A stretch of DNA of 64,000 nt from Pycnopodia helianthoides (GCA_032158295.1 CM063256.1:5008034-5072033); one strand, 5' to 3'; counted from the stretch's first letter, positions 35,207 through 48,704 are shown. Program-made: numbers and translations. Notes: generated by a model from the letters alone, not told the origin.

Positions 35207-38200
35207 ATGGTAAGTTATTAAAATTGTTATCTTTTACACTTTTACTGGAGAATTGTTCATGTTTATTCCTTGTGTGTGTTTTGATTGACTACATCATGTT
35301 GGTGTCCTCAACTGATGCTAACTGAGATCAGGACTGAACACCATAACGGGTTATGCCGCGATAGCACACCCATTCTAGGCCATGGAGCATCCATTTGTCA
35401 TCATTCGCTTTTAAAGAGTACACTCATCCAATCTACTTCAAACGCAGCGTGTGAAAATGTTTATGAAACTGACGTTGAACTTGCTGAACGAGACAGTATA
35501 TTGGTTAACAGTTTTCACGATTTGTAGTGATTAGGAATGAATGTTCTTTAAAACTTGAAACCAGTACCAACTTTATTGGAAACATTCCCTTCTAATTTAC
35601 TTCCACGTGCAAGAAGACTGTCCACCCGATTATCACTCCTAATTGCGATTTTAATGAGCTCAAATATATTATAACTTTGACACTGAAAACATTAGCCGTA
35701 ATTATGTTTCCTCTGAAAACGTAATCTTCCAATGAACGAAAAAGTAAAATCATAAGATGAAGAATATTCTCATACGGCTTACACAAAAATGAGATGTGAT
35801 TGAAGCATGCATAGAGACGGAATATACATTGAGTACATTAGGTACAAATGTTTTCGGATATGTACCGATCGCGATACTAAATTAGCGCTTGAATCTACTC
35901 ACTAACAAGATCCATCCATTAAAAGTGGGTGATGATTTTACAAATCGTGTAACCTACATTACTAATGAAATTACACGTGGTCGGTGTCTACCACGGCGTG
36001 AGGTGGGCCCCGGAAAATGTTTGGAGATGACGAAGCTCTCATGTGCATTCTGAGCATTGTTGGTCCGGAAAGTTTGAACTGTTTGTATTTTTCTCTCTTT
36101 ACCTTTGCACTTTCCTTCAAACAATCAGTGATTAAAAACTATAGGAAAGCATGCAGCGCAGGGTGTGGGGCCCGGGCTCGCTGATGGGGACCGGGGCTCG
36201 CTGATGGGGACCGGTGACATTCTGACAAATAAAATATAATATTTGTTCATGAATCATCAAGTATATTTATTAATTTACATGAGAAAACACAAGAAATAAA
36301 GCGTGCACAATCATGTTATTCTGAGACAAGTGGATCATTTCGTTCTCACTTTTGCTGATAAAAAAAACGAGTTAACCATTTTTATACTTACCGCATGTTC
36401 TGGGAGACGGGGGGGGGGGGTCATTTGGGCAAACCCCCGATCAAAAAGGTCTGTGATGGGGGATACCCCAGCCCAGATTGACGCCCTACATATATGACTG
36501 TTGAATTTTGACAATGTTCAGTCATTGTTCAGTCAGTAAATAGTGCAGCTGCTATGCAAAATAAGTTTGCAGTTTTTGTCAAAGAATGTGTAAAATCCTC
36601 CTGTTCTTCTTTTTGTTGTTGAGTTTGAACCATCTTGGGTTATGCAAACTTGAGATACTGTTTGTGATTGTTTGTTCCAATATGAATGCCCTTTGCCCTT
36701 TTTGAGGGCAGGGCAACAATGTTGAAAGAATGTAGTGGTTTCTAAACAAAACTAATAGGGATTAAGGCATACAAATGTCCAATTTTAATTTCTCAAAACT
36801 GATCAAAATTTGGTCGAGCCATAAAGGAATGCTTGGTCCGGTCGCCCTCCATAGCTAAACATTGGAGTAATATTGTGCACAACGCGGTGTTGAAACAACT
36901 CTAATGGGCCAATGGAGTCTATGCATCCCAACTGACAGTGTAATTGCTATGGCATTTATGCATCTCATTACAAAATCAGTCATTGAAGATCCTAAGGAAC
37001 AACACCGAATTGGCTGCAATTATAAGTGTGGATTGGGCACAGTCAATGGTTCAAGTAAAAACATTGAGAAATAGTTGAGAATTCTGTTCATCATTTCTAC
37101 CAAATATGTGTTGTTAAAATAGTCTAGGATGACACTATTGGTTCAAAAAATACCCCCTTAGATTTGAGGAGAGAAAACTCGCCCCTTTCTTCTCGTTTTC
37201 CATCACAGATTCATACACCTAATCTGTGAAAATTTCATCCAAAACTTTAAGTGGTCCCCTTTCGGTAAAACAAGAAAAACCAAACGAACCATGATAACCT
37301 TTTTCAGTAATTTTGCACGGTCACGTGTGCTTACTCCGATTCTGGTAAATCATTAAATAAACTGAGTATGGGATCGAATTTACTCATAGCCTATAAAACG
37401 TGTTTTTTCAGATCAAAAAAATTCTCAGCTCAGGTTGTACCAGCATATATATAAAAAAAAGCTTTAGAAAACATCTGCCAGTGAATAGTGGTAGTTAATT
37501 TAAAACTAAAAAATTAATTATTGTTAGGATTATCTCACATACAGCCATGTGCAAACAATTCTGCATGTTACATGTATTCTTACCATGTTCATGGCATTAT
37601 GCGAAGGTTTGTGTACGTTTTTGTTTTGAAACATCATTATCTATAGGCTTATGTTAAAATTTGTTCAGAGGGAAAGAAGAAGAAGAAGAAACAGAAAAAA
37701 CAAACACAAAAATCAGCAAAAATCGTGACATGTAACTTTAAAAAGTGGCACAAAACTAGAATGGTTTCTTGTTTGTGTACATTAGCGATATCGGTGCCTC
37801 TATCGAAACAAGGAAATATTCTCTTTGGTCTGATAGATCTAAAACAGAGAGCAGAAACAAATGCTCTCGTGTACTATATAACGACCGGAGATCAGTTTTA
37901 AAATCATGTAATTATCTGCATATCAAAGTAAAACAAAAGGCTGATCGGGCCACTCAGTACAAACGAAGTGTCCACTTGTCGTATGCGGTAATGATACAAG
38001 TGGCTCAAATGCAATGCTACTTCAGATAATTGGACGACATTTTTGGTGGACATTATTTTCAAATAAATCTATTTGTATAAAAAGTCAAGTAATGAACCAC
38101 AAGGGAAACTGACTGGGTAAATTTCAAATGGTTTGGGGTTGAACAAAGAAAAATTTACTAGAGCGGGATTTGAACCAACGACCTCCGGATTAACGTACCG

Positions 38201-41200
38201 GCGCTCTACCAAATGAGCTATCTAGCCCTATGTTGGCGGTCTCCCTATTTTGTCAATATCTTTGTTCGGGGGTGCCAGTCAGAAGCCATGCAACCGTTAA
38301 TTGCCGTGTAGCCAGGGATCACACCCAAGTTTACGATTCAATCTGGGAAGCAGCAGCCACGGGATCACCATGAGGGGATGCGACTTTTTTATTTTAAATG
38401 TCAAGTAATGAACCACAAGGGAAACTGACTGGGTAAATTTCAAATGGTTTGGGGTTGAACAAAGAAAAATTGACTAGAGCGGGATTTGAACCAACGAACA
38501 AAGATATTGACAAAATAGGGAGACCGCCAACATAGGGCTAGATAGCTCAGTTGGTAGAGCGCCGGCACGTTAATCCGGAAGTCGTTGGTTCAAATCCCGT
38601 TCTAGTCATTTTTTCTTTGTTCAACCCCAAACCCAGTCAGTTTCCCTTGTGGTTCATTACTTTACATTTAAACTTAAAAAGTCGCATCCCCTCAAGGTGA
38701 TCCCGTGGCTGCTGCTTCCCAGGTTGTATCGTAAACTTGGGTGTGATCCCTGGCTACACGGCAGTTAACGGTTGCATGGCTTCTGACTGGCACCCCGAAC
38801 AAAAATATTGACAAAATAGGGAGACCGCCAACATGGGGCTAGATAGCTCAGTTGGTAGAGCGGCGGTACGTTAATCCGGAGGTCGTTGGTTCAAATCCCG
38901 CTCTAGTAAATTTTTCTTTGTTCAACCCCAAACCATTTGTATAAAAAGTCGGTAGATTATTCCCCAAAACTAAAAGGGATGTTACGACATTGTTGTAAAA
39001 CGCATCTCTAAGTTTCTTGAGAAACGTCTAGCTGTCCTTGTGACATCAACTACGAGGGGATTTGTCAAAAGTTCTAAGATGAGTGTGTTGTACATACATA
39101 CAAAAGCAAAAAAACCTAAGTAAAGATTGTTGTCTTTGCATCAGGCCACTGTGACAGACTATGGAGGTTTCGATGCAGACAGTGACTGTCAGATCCTGCG
39201 GAAGGCAATGAAGGGAATGGGTGAGTATGCACTATAATGACTGTGTGCAGTCCTCCACGTATGCAAACCTATGGTGGCCCTGAATGGACATCAAACATAT
39301 ATTTACGTTAATATTTACGTAAATATTCACAATTTTTGCCCCAAATCGCAAATATTCACATAAATATTTACGTTAATAGTTGCGATTATTGTCCGTGTCG
39401 AGAATATTTGCGTAAATATTCACGTAAATATTTACGATTTGTGCCCAAGCATGCAAATATTTACGTATATTTTCACTTAAATATTCAGATTTATGCCCAA
39501 AATCGCAAATATTTGCGTAAATATTAACGTAAACATATGTGTTCAATGTCCCTTCAGGGCCACCATAGAAACCACATGACACGCAATCACATGAAGACAC
39601 GATAGTGTGAGCAATTGACGGTCCTTTTTTATTGCTCATTACCCACTTTGACTAGCCACCGTCACTTATAAGTCAGGCTGTCAAGCATCACCGCATCACT
39701 CATAAAACACTCATGATACCGGTGCAACTATACCTCTTCTAAATCCACAATTTCAACTATTATAACCCGTTCTAAATCCAGGCCAAGTTGTAGATTAAGA
39801 CCATATTAATTGCTTTAAGTTGACTTAAAGCACTAATCCAATTGACCAACGAAAATTACTATAATTCGATTTACCAAATAAAGTCACTAATCCGATCAAA
39901 TTTATATGTTTTAAAATCCTAAAATATATGAATTTTTGGAAAGTAATCAAAGCTATAAAAATATGGATTTACTTCGCGCCCTCTGGATTTGAAGGAATTG
40001 AAATTGAATTGCACAATGGATTCGAAACTAAAACTGAGAGTGCACTTTGGTTTAGTGTAATTGAAACTGACTTTAAGGGGCCTCTGCAAATAAAGGCTTA
40101 GGCTCCGGCTCTGGCTCCGGCTCCGGCTCTGGCTCTGGTTCCGGCTCCGGCTCCGGCTCTGGCTCTGGCTCCCGGCTCTGGCTCTGGCTCCGGCTCTGAC
40201 TCCGGCTCCGGCTCCGGCTCTGGCTCTGGCTCCGGCTCTGACTCCGGCTCTGGCTCCGGCTCCGGCTCCGGCTCCGCCCTCATAAAGTGAACATTTTCCA
40301 CGGTGTTTCCAACAACATCAAATGGAGCCCGGAGCAGTGGTGTAACCAGACATTTTCCTTTTTGGGCAAGCGAAGACAAACACATAACATTGGGGGCTAT
40401 TTCATGTATCGAACCATTCATTTCGTGCATTGTTTAAATTATATTTTGTTGTGGGGGGTTGGGGGTGGGGGGGGGGGTTGGTGGGGTTGGGGGGGGGCAA
40501 GGGTTCTGAGTGTGTGTGTGTGTGTGGGGGGGGGGAGCTACTGCCCCCTGCTTCCCCTTTGGTAACGGCCACTGGCCCGGAACCGAAGCCGGAGCTCAAG
40601 CCGAGCACTAAGAAAGACTGTCGTCACTCACTGATACTCCCTAGTCTCTAATAATTTGCTCTTTTATTTGGCTATAAATTATGATCAAGGAACTGACGAA
40701 AAAGCGATAGTGGACATTTTGGCCAACAGGAGCAATGCACAAAGACAGAAACTGATGGTTCAGTACAAAGCTTCCTTTGGCAGGGTAGGTATGCTTAAAA
40801 AAATTCATGTCAAGTACATGCAGCAGCTGTTCCCACTAGTCCCTGCTACAATAGCAGTTTCTTTAATATATCAACAATACTTCATATCTATCTTTTACTG
40901 CACAATTAAGTTAAAATAGGCCCCCTATATAAATAATTACGACTAAAGACCGATATCCAACCTTATTTAACCGTGTTTCATCATTGGAAAGGAGTACTAA
41001 GGCATACGATCTTGAGTCTCACAACATGCAAACCTTATGACAAACAAGTCCAAATCTTTCAAGGGTGCTGAGTTTAAAAGGAAAAACCTGCTTATTGCAT
41101 TTCCTGAAGGATTCTTACAATCTCTGGAATCTGTTTGCAGAAAGTGGTTGTAATTTGCAGGGATACCACGCACTTATTAGCTATGCTAACTAAACTGCCT

Positions 41201-44200
41201 ACACAAAAAATCGTCTCGTTTCGAGCCTCATAAACCTACATTTATTGACATCGAACAGTAATGACAGCTACAAGTTACAATGTTTTTTCGACACTTAATC
41301 TGACAGGATCTTGTCAAGGATTTGAAGAGTGAGCTAGGGGGTAACTTTGAGGACGCTATTTTGGCAATGATGGATCTACCAGGAGTATTTGATGCCAGGT
41401 GTCTCAAGAAAGCCATGAAGGTATTATCAGTTTACCAAACATCAGTTCCCATTGCCTTAATTTGCCTTTCAATTCTGAAGTCTTGTAGTCTTGGTCGGGG
41501 AATGAATTTTAATGTGTTTTGAGTGCTGGCTAAACTAAGGCCTCTAATCTAGTTAGTTGATTGTAAAATTTTCAAACAGTCTTAATTAGTTTGCAGGGAA
41601 TGCACGAAAGATGCTTTAGTTGCAAAAAACAAACAAAGTTATAAGACCACATTTCTATCAAATTTTTGAAAATGTTTCGCCTGGATATGAGGATAGAGGG
41701 ATTTTTTATCAATTTCTTTTGCGGGCTGTGGCGGGGGGGGGGGGGGGGAGGGGGGAGGGGGGGAGGGGGTGGCATGAGTTCTGAGCGGGCTGCTAAAGCC
41801 CCCCCCGACATGAATGCCACTTCCGAGTGTATGAGGGAGAAAGCAAACTGCAGATTAGTCTTTGTCCAAGCGTAACGTTGAATTATCTAATTTAGAATCT
41901 TCTTTTTCTCTAACCATTTAATGTTTTCTGTTGATGATTTAGGGGCTTGGTACTGATGAGTCTGTTTTGGTGGAGATCATGTGCACACGATCAAATGCGG
42001 TATGTAAAACACGTTTACAAAAATCATTTCGTTGTTGTTGTTCTAAATAAAAAAAATTGGGTAAAAGAAAGAATCATGAAAACGAAACAAAGCAGAGCAT
42101 GACTAAAGTGTAAAAAGAGACAAAGCAGGTCGAAGAAGGTTCACACTGTGAGTACCGGTGCCCAACGTACGTGCATGCGGCTGGGTACCTACCTACCTGT
42201 GCCCTCGCTCCACTATCGGTGTTTGCTCCCTCAAACTGCAGCGCAGGACCGCACCGTGCATGCGGGCTGGTACCTAACTGTGCCTGACTGTACCGTGCAT
42301 GCGGGCTGGGTACCTACCTACCTGTGCCCTCGCTCCACTATCGGTGTTTGCTCCCTCAAACTGCAGCGCAGGAACGCGTAATGAGAACCAACATTGACCG
42401 GGGATCGAGGTGATGGGGCCTTGCGACATTTGGCCGGGATTGTCTTTGACGTATATGACTTCAATTAACAGTCTTATTGTAGGCTGACTTATAAGGTATT
42501 TCCGTTATGCATGACAATAATTTTCATTGCGTAATGTGAAGGTTATTACTTCCATTTGATTTTTGTGTCCATAATTATACAGATAAATTATCTTTACACA
42601 GATCCGATGTTCTAATTGTTTGTATACGTAAAAAAAATCAAGTTATAGTTAATTAATCTTTAATAGACAATGCAAATGAAGTCTCGCACGGCTTCAAACA
42701 TTTTTGTGAACCTTGGGTTTTACTGTACATAAAAGATACAAAATGGCACATATTATTACCGGGTCCTAATTTGAAAACATTAGAGACATGCAAAGTTTGT
42801 CAAATCATACTCGCAATAAGCAAGTCGAAGTTAAATTTGCGATCTTTTATTTTTTGTAGCAAATTCAAGGAATCAAGGCAGCTTACAAAGCCGGTAAGTA
42901 ATGTTTCAATGATAGATATAACAATATATAAACCATGATGTTTCCATTTGAGTGTGCAACTATCAACACAGTTCAAACATTCAGATTCCATATTGTCTTC
43001 AACGCAGGTTTTGGCAAGGATTTGGAGAGTGCATTAGAAAGCGAAACCAGCGGGGACTTCAAGAGGGTCCTGATTGGTCTGTGCGCGGTAGGTACACGAT
43101 TCAAGGAACCATCGTCTACATGGGGCTGATTTCATGATTTAAAGGAACACTACAGAATTGTTTTTTGCTAACAAAACAGTTGCTGGCAGTGTAAGCACTT
43201 TATGTAATCCACCATATACATAACTGACAAACCTGTAGAAGTTTGAGATCGATCGGCCATCTGGGTCACGAGAAAACAGGCAAAAACCATTACACATTTG
43301 CATGAAATCATATTGATTCAACAAATGAATAAAACGCTCACTGAGCGATAAACTCCAATCGGAAAATTAGTTTATTAATTTCTCATCAAATATGGCATTT
43401 CAGAGAGAAATATTTCAAGGGACGTTTTCTACTATCATCATCATTAGACCGTGTAAGTTTTATGCAAATCTGTGACCAAAAAGTATATTTTACAAGTTTG
43501 TTTCTTACCAATTCTGTAATGTTCCTTTAACCAATACCAGTCAATAAATTATGTTGAATTTTTTGTCTCCTTCTTAGGCTGGAAGAGATGAGAGCCCTGA
43601 TGTTGATGATAGCAAGGTTCACGAAGACGCCACAGCACTTGAAGGAGTAAGTGAACCAATCTTATTTAATATTTAAGATTTTATCCAATATTTTAAGATG
43701 ATAAAACACAATTCCAATGGTTATGATAAATGTGGTGATTATTCCCTCGTTCTTTAGAGTGGAAAGTAGTAAACCCTCTTCCAAACTAAGTTTAGGTTTC
43801 TAGGATTATCTTTCATTCTAATTTCTATCGCATTTAAATTCCATCAATATGTCCACACGATTAATTATCTGAATGATGATTATAAAATGTAAATGTCCCG
43901 TGTGCTTTGCATGCATAAGCACTTTGGTCTTGTGAATGATAAATAGTATTGACTATATCTGCAATTTTGACATGAAATACTTGTTTCGTCGCAGGTTTGC
44001 TTTTATTCAAATGAAAATTTACCATGTGCAGACTAAAATAATCAATCTCTTCACCAACTTCTCTCAAGCATAAAGTAGCAACGTAAACAAAAAGTTTCAT
44101 TGAAAGGCTTCATTAACTCGTAGCATTTTTGACCGCGTGGGGGCGTGTGTGAACCAAATTTATGTGGTGCAAAACAAGTCAAAAGGAACTGATTTTGCCA

Positions 44201-46071
44201 TTGTTGTCATTATTATTTAAAAAAATTGTCATTGATACACGAAAACAACATACAGGTACAGGAAGTAAAAATAAGAAAATTAGCCTTTGGAAGCGCCCTC
44301 ATGCGGTCAGAAATACGGTCGATTGGTATTAGTTTTTGCATATGTTTTACAATCCTTCACACTAGATTAACTGTATAATTAATTTATGTAATGACAGGCT
44401 GCTTCAGGATTGGGAACAGACGAGTCTGAGTTTCAACGCATTATTGTTACAAGAAGTCCAGTCCATCTCCGAGCAGTCTTCTCAGCATTTGAAGAGGTAA
44501 CTTAGTAACAACAACCAGAAAAACCTCCATACTCTATGTCAATAATCAATTTGACCCTAAGTTTAGAATGTCTGTGTATTGTAAGGGGTACTAGTAAGGC
44601 ACATTTTTTTGATGACAGTTTCTTGACTTTCTCCTTGCCCCATACGGCCTCCGCTCATATGTATTGTTTTAAGAAATACAACAATTAAATGAAATACTTA
44701 CTAACTTACACGATGAATGATCCAATTAGGCCTATATTATGTTATCTTTTAACCTGACTGAAATCAGGTTGTCTTCCTTCTCAGGTTGTCAAACCTCTCT
44801 CGGTGTTTCCCCACCCCCATCACACGCCCCCATTTAGCCCCCATTCAAGGGCGATTCTCATTTTGTTTTATCAGTTGGTATTCATCACACGATTTGATTT
44901 TCAGTTGGGAGATAGGAATAACATGTTGGTTTACAATGTACTGTTCAACACTCATTTTGAAAATACCACACCTTGTGTCTATATAGTGCACTTCGTAAGT
45001 TACATCGGTTGCATTTTATTGGAGAGTTAAGTGTTTAGGGGAAATAATTTCTGCATCTTACATTCCTTTATAGTCCGTCGGTAAATCTATTGAGGATGTC
45101 ATCAGGAGTGAGATGACTGGTAGTCTGGAGAAGGCTTATTTGACGATCGGTAAATAACTCTTTTCATGATATATCTTTGTATTTCCGGTTCCTGGTGCCA
45201 AATAACGAATACCTCATCATTCTAATTTTAAATGGATTCGCCACTTCATGAAAACGTCGGCGAATTCCATGCTGGTGTTGATTTCATTACCAGCTCTTAA
45301 GATTTTTTGCATCGATTTAAAAGTGTTGAAAGTTTAAACAAATCCCTTCAAAAGTATATACAATTCTATCTGACAGCTATTTGTATCGATATTTGATCTA
45401 ATTAATCAATCTGACTTGATAAATATCACAATATACGATAATTGATTCATGGAGGGCATGTTTTCTTTTGCAGTTGGTTTCTTTTCGCGCCCAATGGAGT
45501 TTTTCGCTGATCAGTTAATGGGATCCATGAAGGGGTTGGGTACAGACGAAGATCATCTCATCCGAGTTATTGTATCACGCTCAGAGGTAAAACTGAACAC
45601 AAAAACCAAACCTGTCTCCATTAGTGTTAATGTAACTTATTCAGATGCCAGTGTGTTGATAAAACGAAGGTTTTTTTTCAAACACTTGACACTCTAATAA
45701 AGTAGAGTCCCACCGGTGTCACAAGGCATTGCAGCTGGTGCCGGAAGTTTATTGCGGAGCTGCGAACAAAATCCTCATGTCTTGTTATTCAATAGTGAGT
45801 CGGGTACTAACACCTCGATAGGGTCCCCAGATTGACATTATTATAGGCAACTATTTTAGCATAGTCGGCTTTTATGTTGAACTTCATTGCTGTACATTAT
45901 CAACTTGAACATAGTTTACATTGGTTTTGGTTTGACTTTCTTTTGTAGACTGATCTCCGTGCAATCAAGGCAGCTTTTGGCTTGAAGTACGGCAAGACTC
46001 TGGAAGAAGCCATCGTCAGTGAATGCGGAGGTGACTTCCGCAATGTTCTGGTCGCCCTTGCAACAGCTTAA
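35207..46071 (+). CDS. Annexin B of the cluster (12 exons, 312 aa)
   Basis: Exons: 35207-35209, 39145-39220, 40690-40784, 41307-41420, 41943-41999, 42860-42893, 43008-43087, 43578-43646, 44398-44496, 45074-45149, 45474-45586, 45949-46071. They join to 939 nt in frame. The first coding exon is only the ATG, followed at once by the donor GTAAGT; the next exon begins [10 protein letters not shown], the position where other annexins have GTV. All four repeats keep the type 2 calcium loop: GMGTDE (25-30), GLGTDE (97-102), GLGTDE (180-185), GLGTDE (255-260). The head is about 13 residues, so little N-terminal regulation is expected. Role by family: calcium-dependent binding to acidic phospholipids. 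It ends LVALATA. The family and exon structure are strongly supported. The orthologue is not assigned. Confidence 0.94.
38156..38227 (-). tRNA. tRNA-like sequence 1 (GTT anticodon position), probably not functional
   Basis: 72 nt fits a tRNA outline: 7-bp acceptor with end mismatches, D arm GCTC/GAGC, anticodon loop ACGTTAA, B box GGTTCAAATCC. Position 33 is C rather than the universal U, and the anticodon and T stems each have a mismatch. It sits in a repeat, so it is likely a SINE head or pseudo-tRNA, nearest to Asn(GTT). Confidence 0.5.
38536..38607 (+). tRNA. tRNA-like sequence 2 (GTT anticodon position), probably not functional
   Basis: Same outline as copy 1, with A box TAGCTCAGTTGGTAGAGC and B box GGTTCAAATCC. 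Anticodon loop ACGTTAA with C33. Differences from the others include CCGGC and CCCGT. Confidence 0.5.
38837..38908 (+). tRNA. tRNA-like sequence 3 (GTT anticodon position), probably not functional
   Basis: Same outline; differs by GCGGCGGTA in the anticodon arm, which weakens the stem. It ends close to the right 16-bp target duplication. Confidence 0.45.
39270..39567. mobile_element. Inverted-repeat element filled with TTTACGTAAATATT hairpins
   Basis: The ends are TATGGTGGCCCTGAATGG.. and the complement ..TTCAGGGCCACCATA, about 22 bp with one mismatch. The inside is an array of self-complementary blocks (AATATTTACGTAAATATT theme) separated by ATTTGTGCCC-type spacers. It lies in intron 2 of annexin B, just after exon 2. 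Confidence 0.8.
40098..40280. repeat. GGCTCC/GGCTCT hexamer microsatellite
   Basis: About 30 hexamers on the theme GGCTCYGGCTCY, with some GACTCC. The reverse strand reads as an E-P repeat open frame, which I reject as a gene. It lies in the annexin B intron before the exon at 40690. Confidence 0.92.
40335..40574. mobile_element. hAT-like element with near-perfect 8-bp target duplication (240 bp)
   Basis: The ends are CAGTGGTGTAACC and GGTAACGGCCACTG. Flanks are GCCCGGAG (40327-40334) and GCCCGGAA (40575-40582). The inside contains long G runs and a TG tract, with no transposase. It ends 115 bases before an annexin B exon. Confidence 0.75.
41728..41772. repeat. G-rich tract in an annexin B intron
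   Basis: Long G runs broken by single A or T (GGGGGGGGAGGGGGG pattern). This strand could form G-quadruplexes in the pre-mRNA, about 170 bases before the exon at 41943. Confidence 0.8.
42172..42374. repeat. Direct duplication (~80 bp, spacing ~122)
   Basis: Both copies carry GGGTACCTACCTACCTGTGC, CTCCACTATCGGTGTTTGCT and AACTGCAGCGCAGGA. It lies in an annexin B intron. Confidence 0.9.
43143..43526 (-). mobile_element. TTAA-flanked element, family 1, copy 3
   Basis: It is 384 bp, inverted relative to copy 1, with TTAA at 43139-43142 and 43527-43530. It lies in the annexin B intron between the exons at 43087 and 43578, with its right end about 50 bases from the acceptor. Confidence 0.92.
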
Positions 46072-46165
46072 ATCACTCACCTGGGATTTAATAAACCATT
46101 CCTAATGAATGAGAGCAACTGGTTATCATAAATCGCATGAAAGTTAAAGAATGACGATGAGTTAA

Positions 46166-46171
46166 AATAAA
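46166..46171 (+). other. Candidate polyadenylation signal of annexin B
   Basis: AATAAA lies 95 bases after the stop codon, followed by mixed sequence. It is the nearest consensus signal downstream. Confidence 0.5.
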
Positions 46172-48700
46172 GACCAACACACATTCCGAAGGCTCAAGAC
46201 ACTGTTTATTATGGTACCATACCTAAGGCAGTCCATAGGTACAGCTATTTCCAGTGATTTCAGAAAATACCCAACTCGACAGATAACACTTGGTTACCAC
46301 TGTGAGAACGACGTGTGCAGAACATTTTTATCAAGATTAGCCCAACATCGACAGATATTGCATTGACTGAACTGTCATTTAGAGAATCAGGCAGAGTTAT
46401 TGAGTTAATTCCATTTACAGTAGCAACTTGAATGTAGACAACTTGGAGAACAGTTTTCTTTCACCATAGGGGCCCAACTTTAATTGTAACAGACAATCAA
46501 TTGTTCTTTCAAAAATTGTCGATGAAATTTTTGTAAAGATGTTATTTGTGCTCAAATGAATTCATTAACATGTGACTTTCTCAAAATTTTGTTGTTATTT
46601 TTAACGTGAATTATTGTTAAATGTAAGTTTTTGAAGATTAAATTAGACTGTACAATATTGTGTAACCATTGGCACTCTAGCTTTCAGAGTAAGTTGCAGC
46701 GAGGTTGAAGCCATTCTTGTCGAATCTTACCAGTATCTACTCCATGCTATGCATTATTGATTGTTTCCTTTGGTTTCTGAAGCTAGTAGCTGTTGTGCTG
46801 TCGCTCATGCTGCCTCCGAACCTTTGGTTCTACTGGGTGCTTTAAATTCTTTAAAACACGATGGCGTCTGTCAGCGGGATACGCCCTAAGGAAGGTGACA
46901 GCAAGTCCAGTATGTCCTGGGTGACTTTGTCACCAATTTGGGAAAATAGCTACATGTTGTAACCTCTCTTTGTGAATAATCTGTTGTTGGTGGGCTCAAA
47001 CCATTTCATATGAGACCTTGATAGTAGTGGGCAGAAGTACAGTGAACAGGGTAATTCTAAAATGAGGGATGTTCCAATAGGACCTTTGTGTTCAAAGCCT
47101 ATGGGAGGATGTTAAGTACAGGGACAAAGGAAAGACAAAATAAAAATTCCCTAAGGGATGCAAACATGTGTCCATGTCGGTGTTTGTAGGTCCACTTTAT
47201 GCCCAGTTCCCGGACGTCAGCATTGTGGAGTTGTTGGCCCCATTTTGTCTCTGCCTCAATGATGAGGTTTTTTGGGGGGTCCCTTTCCGGCACATTGGTT
47301 GAGCCCATTCTGGTTAGCTTCCTCTATGGTATTCTTCGGTGATTCTAATATTGTAACAAAAACCATCAATTCTGGGTGTCCTTTCTCTATCTCTCTTTCT
47401 CTTTCTCTACATAAGGAAAAACGTTGGAGGCGATTTACTCGACGATTCAATTCAAACCACATGTAACAAGTTCTTTTTCTAGTAAGCACCAGGTATTTTA
47501 CTATGTGTTTTTTTTCAATGATTATAAGTTCTCATACTATTTTAGCTGTACATTTTAAATCACGTACCAAGCACTATTAAAGAATTCAAACCAATGAAGT
47601 GTAACAAAAATGCTTAAGTGATTGTAATCTATTGGTAATAGATGCAGCCTACAGGGTTGTTATGGCTCCTGATTGACCATCTCTCTAGCATAGTGTAGTT
47701 ATGTAAATGAATATCCCCTATTACACATGATCAGAGTGTCAAGTCTCAAATCGTGTGATAGCCAATCTACGGGAGATATTGCATGTCTGATGCAGACAAA
47801 TAACCGCAATATTAGACTTGAAATTAAGTCTAGTATGACCCTGGACAGTATAAATTACCGCAAACTAACCTTTGACCCATAGACTACTCCAGGAACCATT
47901 ACGAAGTTAGTCCAGCATATAAGTGGAAATTTACAACCAAACTTGAAATATTATATAGAGTGCCATCTCCGAAATGGCCTGGAATGGCCAAGGCGGACAA
48001 TTTTCAAAGTGGCCACCGTTTCGCATTATAATATGAAAAGTAAGAGGTCTAAAATCTACATTTTGGTGTCGATATTTAAGTTTGCGTGGTCTAAAAGCTT
48101 TTAAAAAGCATCGTCGAAAGTATCAAACTTTTAGGTTTCCCATTGTCAAAATGGCAGCCATATTTTTTTGTTCAAAATGGTGGCCGATATCCACAGGACA
48201 ATACATGAGTCAGGAAGTTAGAAGTTCAATAATATTTATTTCGGTGTTTATAAATAGGTTTGAAGAGTTTAATAATTAAAATGAAACATTTTCGAGAGTG
48301 TCAGACTTTAAGGTCTCCAATTTCCAAAATGGTTGCCATATTTCGATACTCCGCATACTGATACTACACAATCTTTTGGTAAGGAAGAGGTCAAACAAGT
48401 TTATTTTGTGTGTCTTGTTTAGCTAAAAAGCACGACGGCGAAATTGTTATAAAATGGGACAGAAACAAATACTTCCTGAGCAAAAATCAATCAGAGAAAT
48501 ACAATTAAATTGAAATTTATTACGTACACCAATAAGCAGAATCAATTAAAAAGCTGTTTAATAAAGCAAGATTTAAGCAAAACAGAAGTAAAATTAGATG
48601 GTTACCTGGCAAAGTTAAATGAAAGCGAATTAAATTCGGCCGAGTGTAATATTTTACCTTAAGATAGGCCCCGGCCAAGTCAGTTCCCTTTTTAAAGTCA
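46172..48700. other. Convergent spacer of annexins B and C, first part
   Basis: No coding gene is recognised. There is a TC microsatellite at ~47385-47410. Around 47960-48360 the phrase AAATGG(C/T)xGCCATATTT recurs several times, a degenerate repeat. Some of the first kilobase may be annexin B 3' UTR if a distal site is used. Confidence 0.45.
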
Positions 48701-48704
48701 TATT

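Larger units (their letters stand above)
38087..38934. mobile_element. Composite element with three tRNA-like units and 16-bp target duplication
   Basis: The 16 bases ATTTGTATAAAAAGTC occur at 38071-38086 and 38935-38950, exactly flanking the block. Inside is one unit in minus orientation, then a truncated repeat of its start, then two units in plus orientation. Each tRNA-like part is joined to the same flanking motifs (GGTTTGGGGTTGAACAAAG or its complement; GACAAAATAGGGAGACCGCC). It lies in intron 1 of annexin B. Single-event insertion of an already rearranged element is the simplest reading. Confidence 0.85.

Noticed and set aside
40098..40430. Minus-strand open frame rich in Glu-Pro repeats
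   Set aside because: Produced by the GGCTCC hexamer microsatellite inside an annexin B intron.
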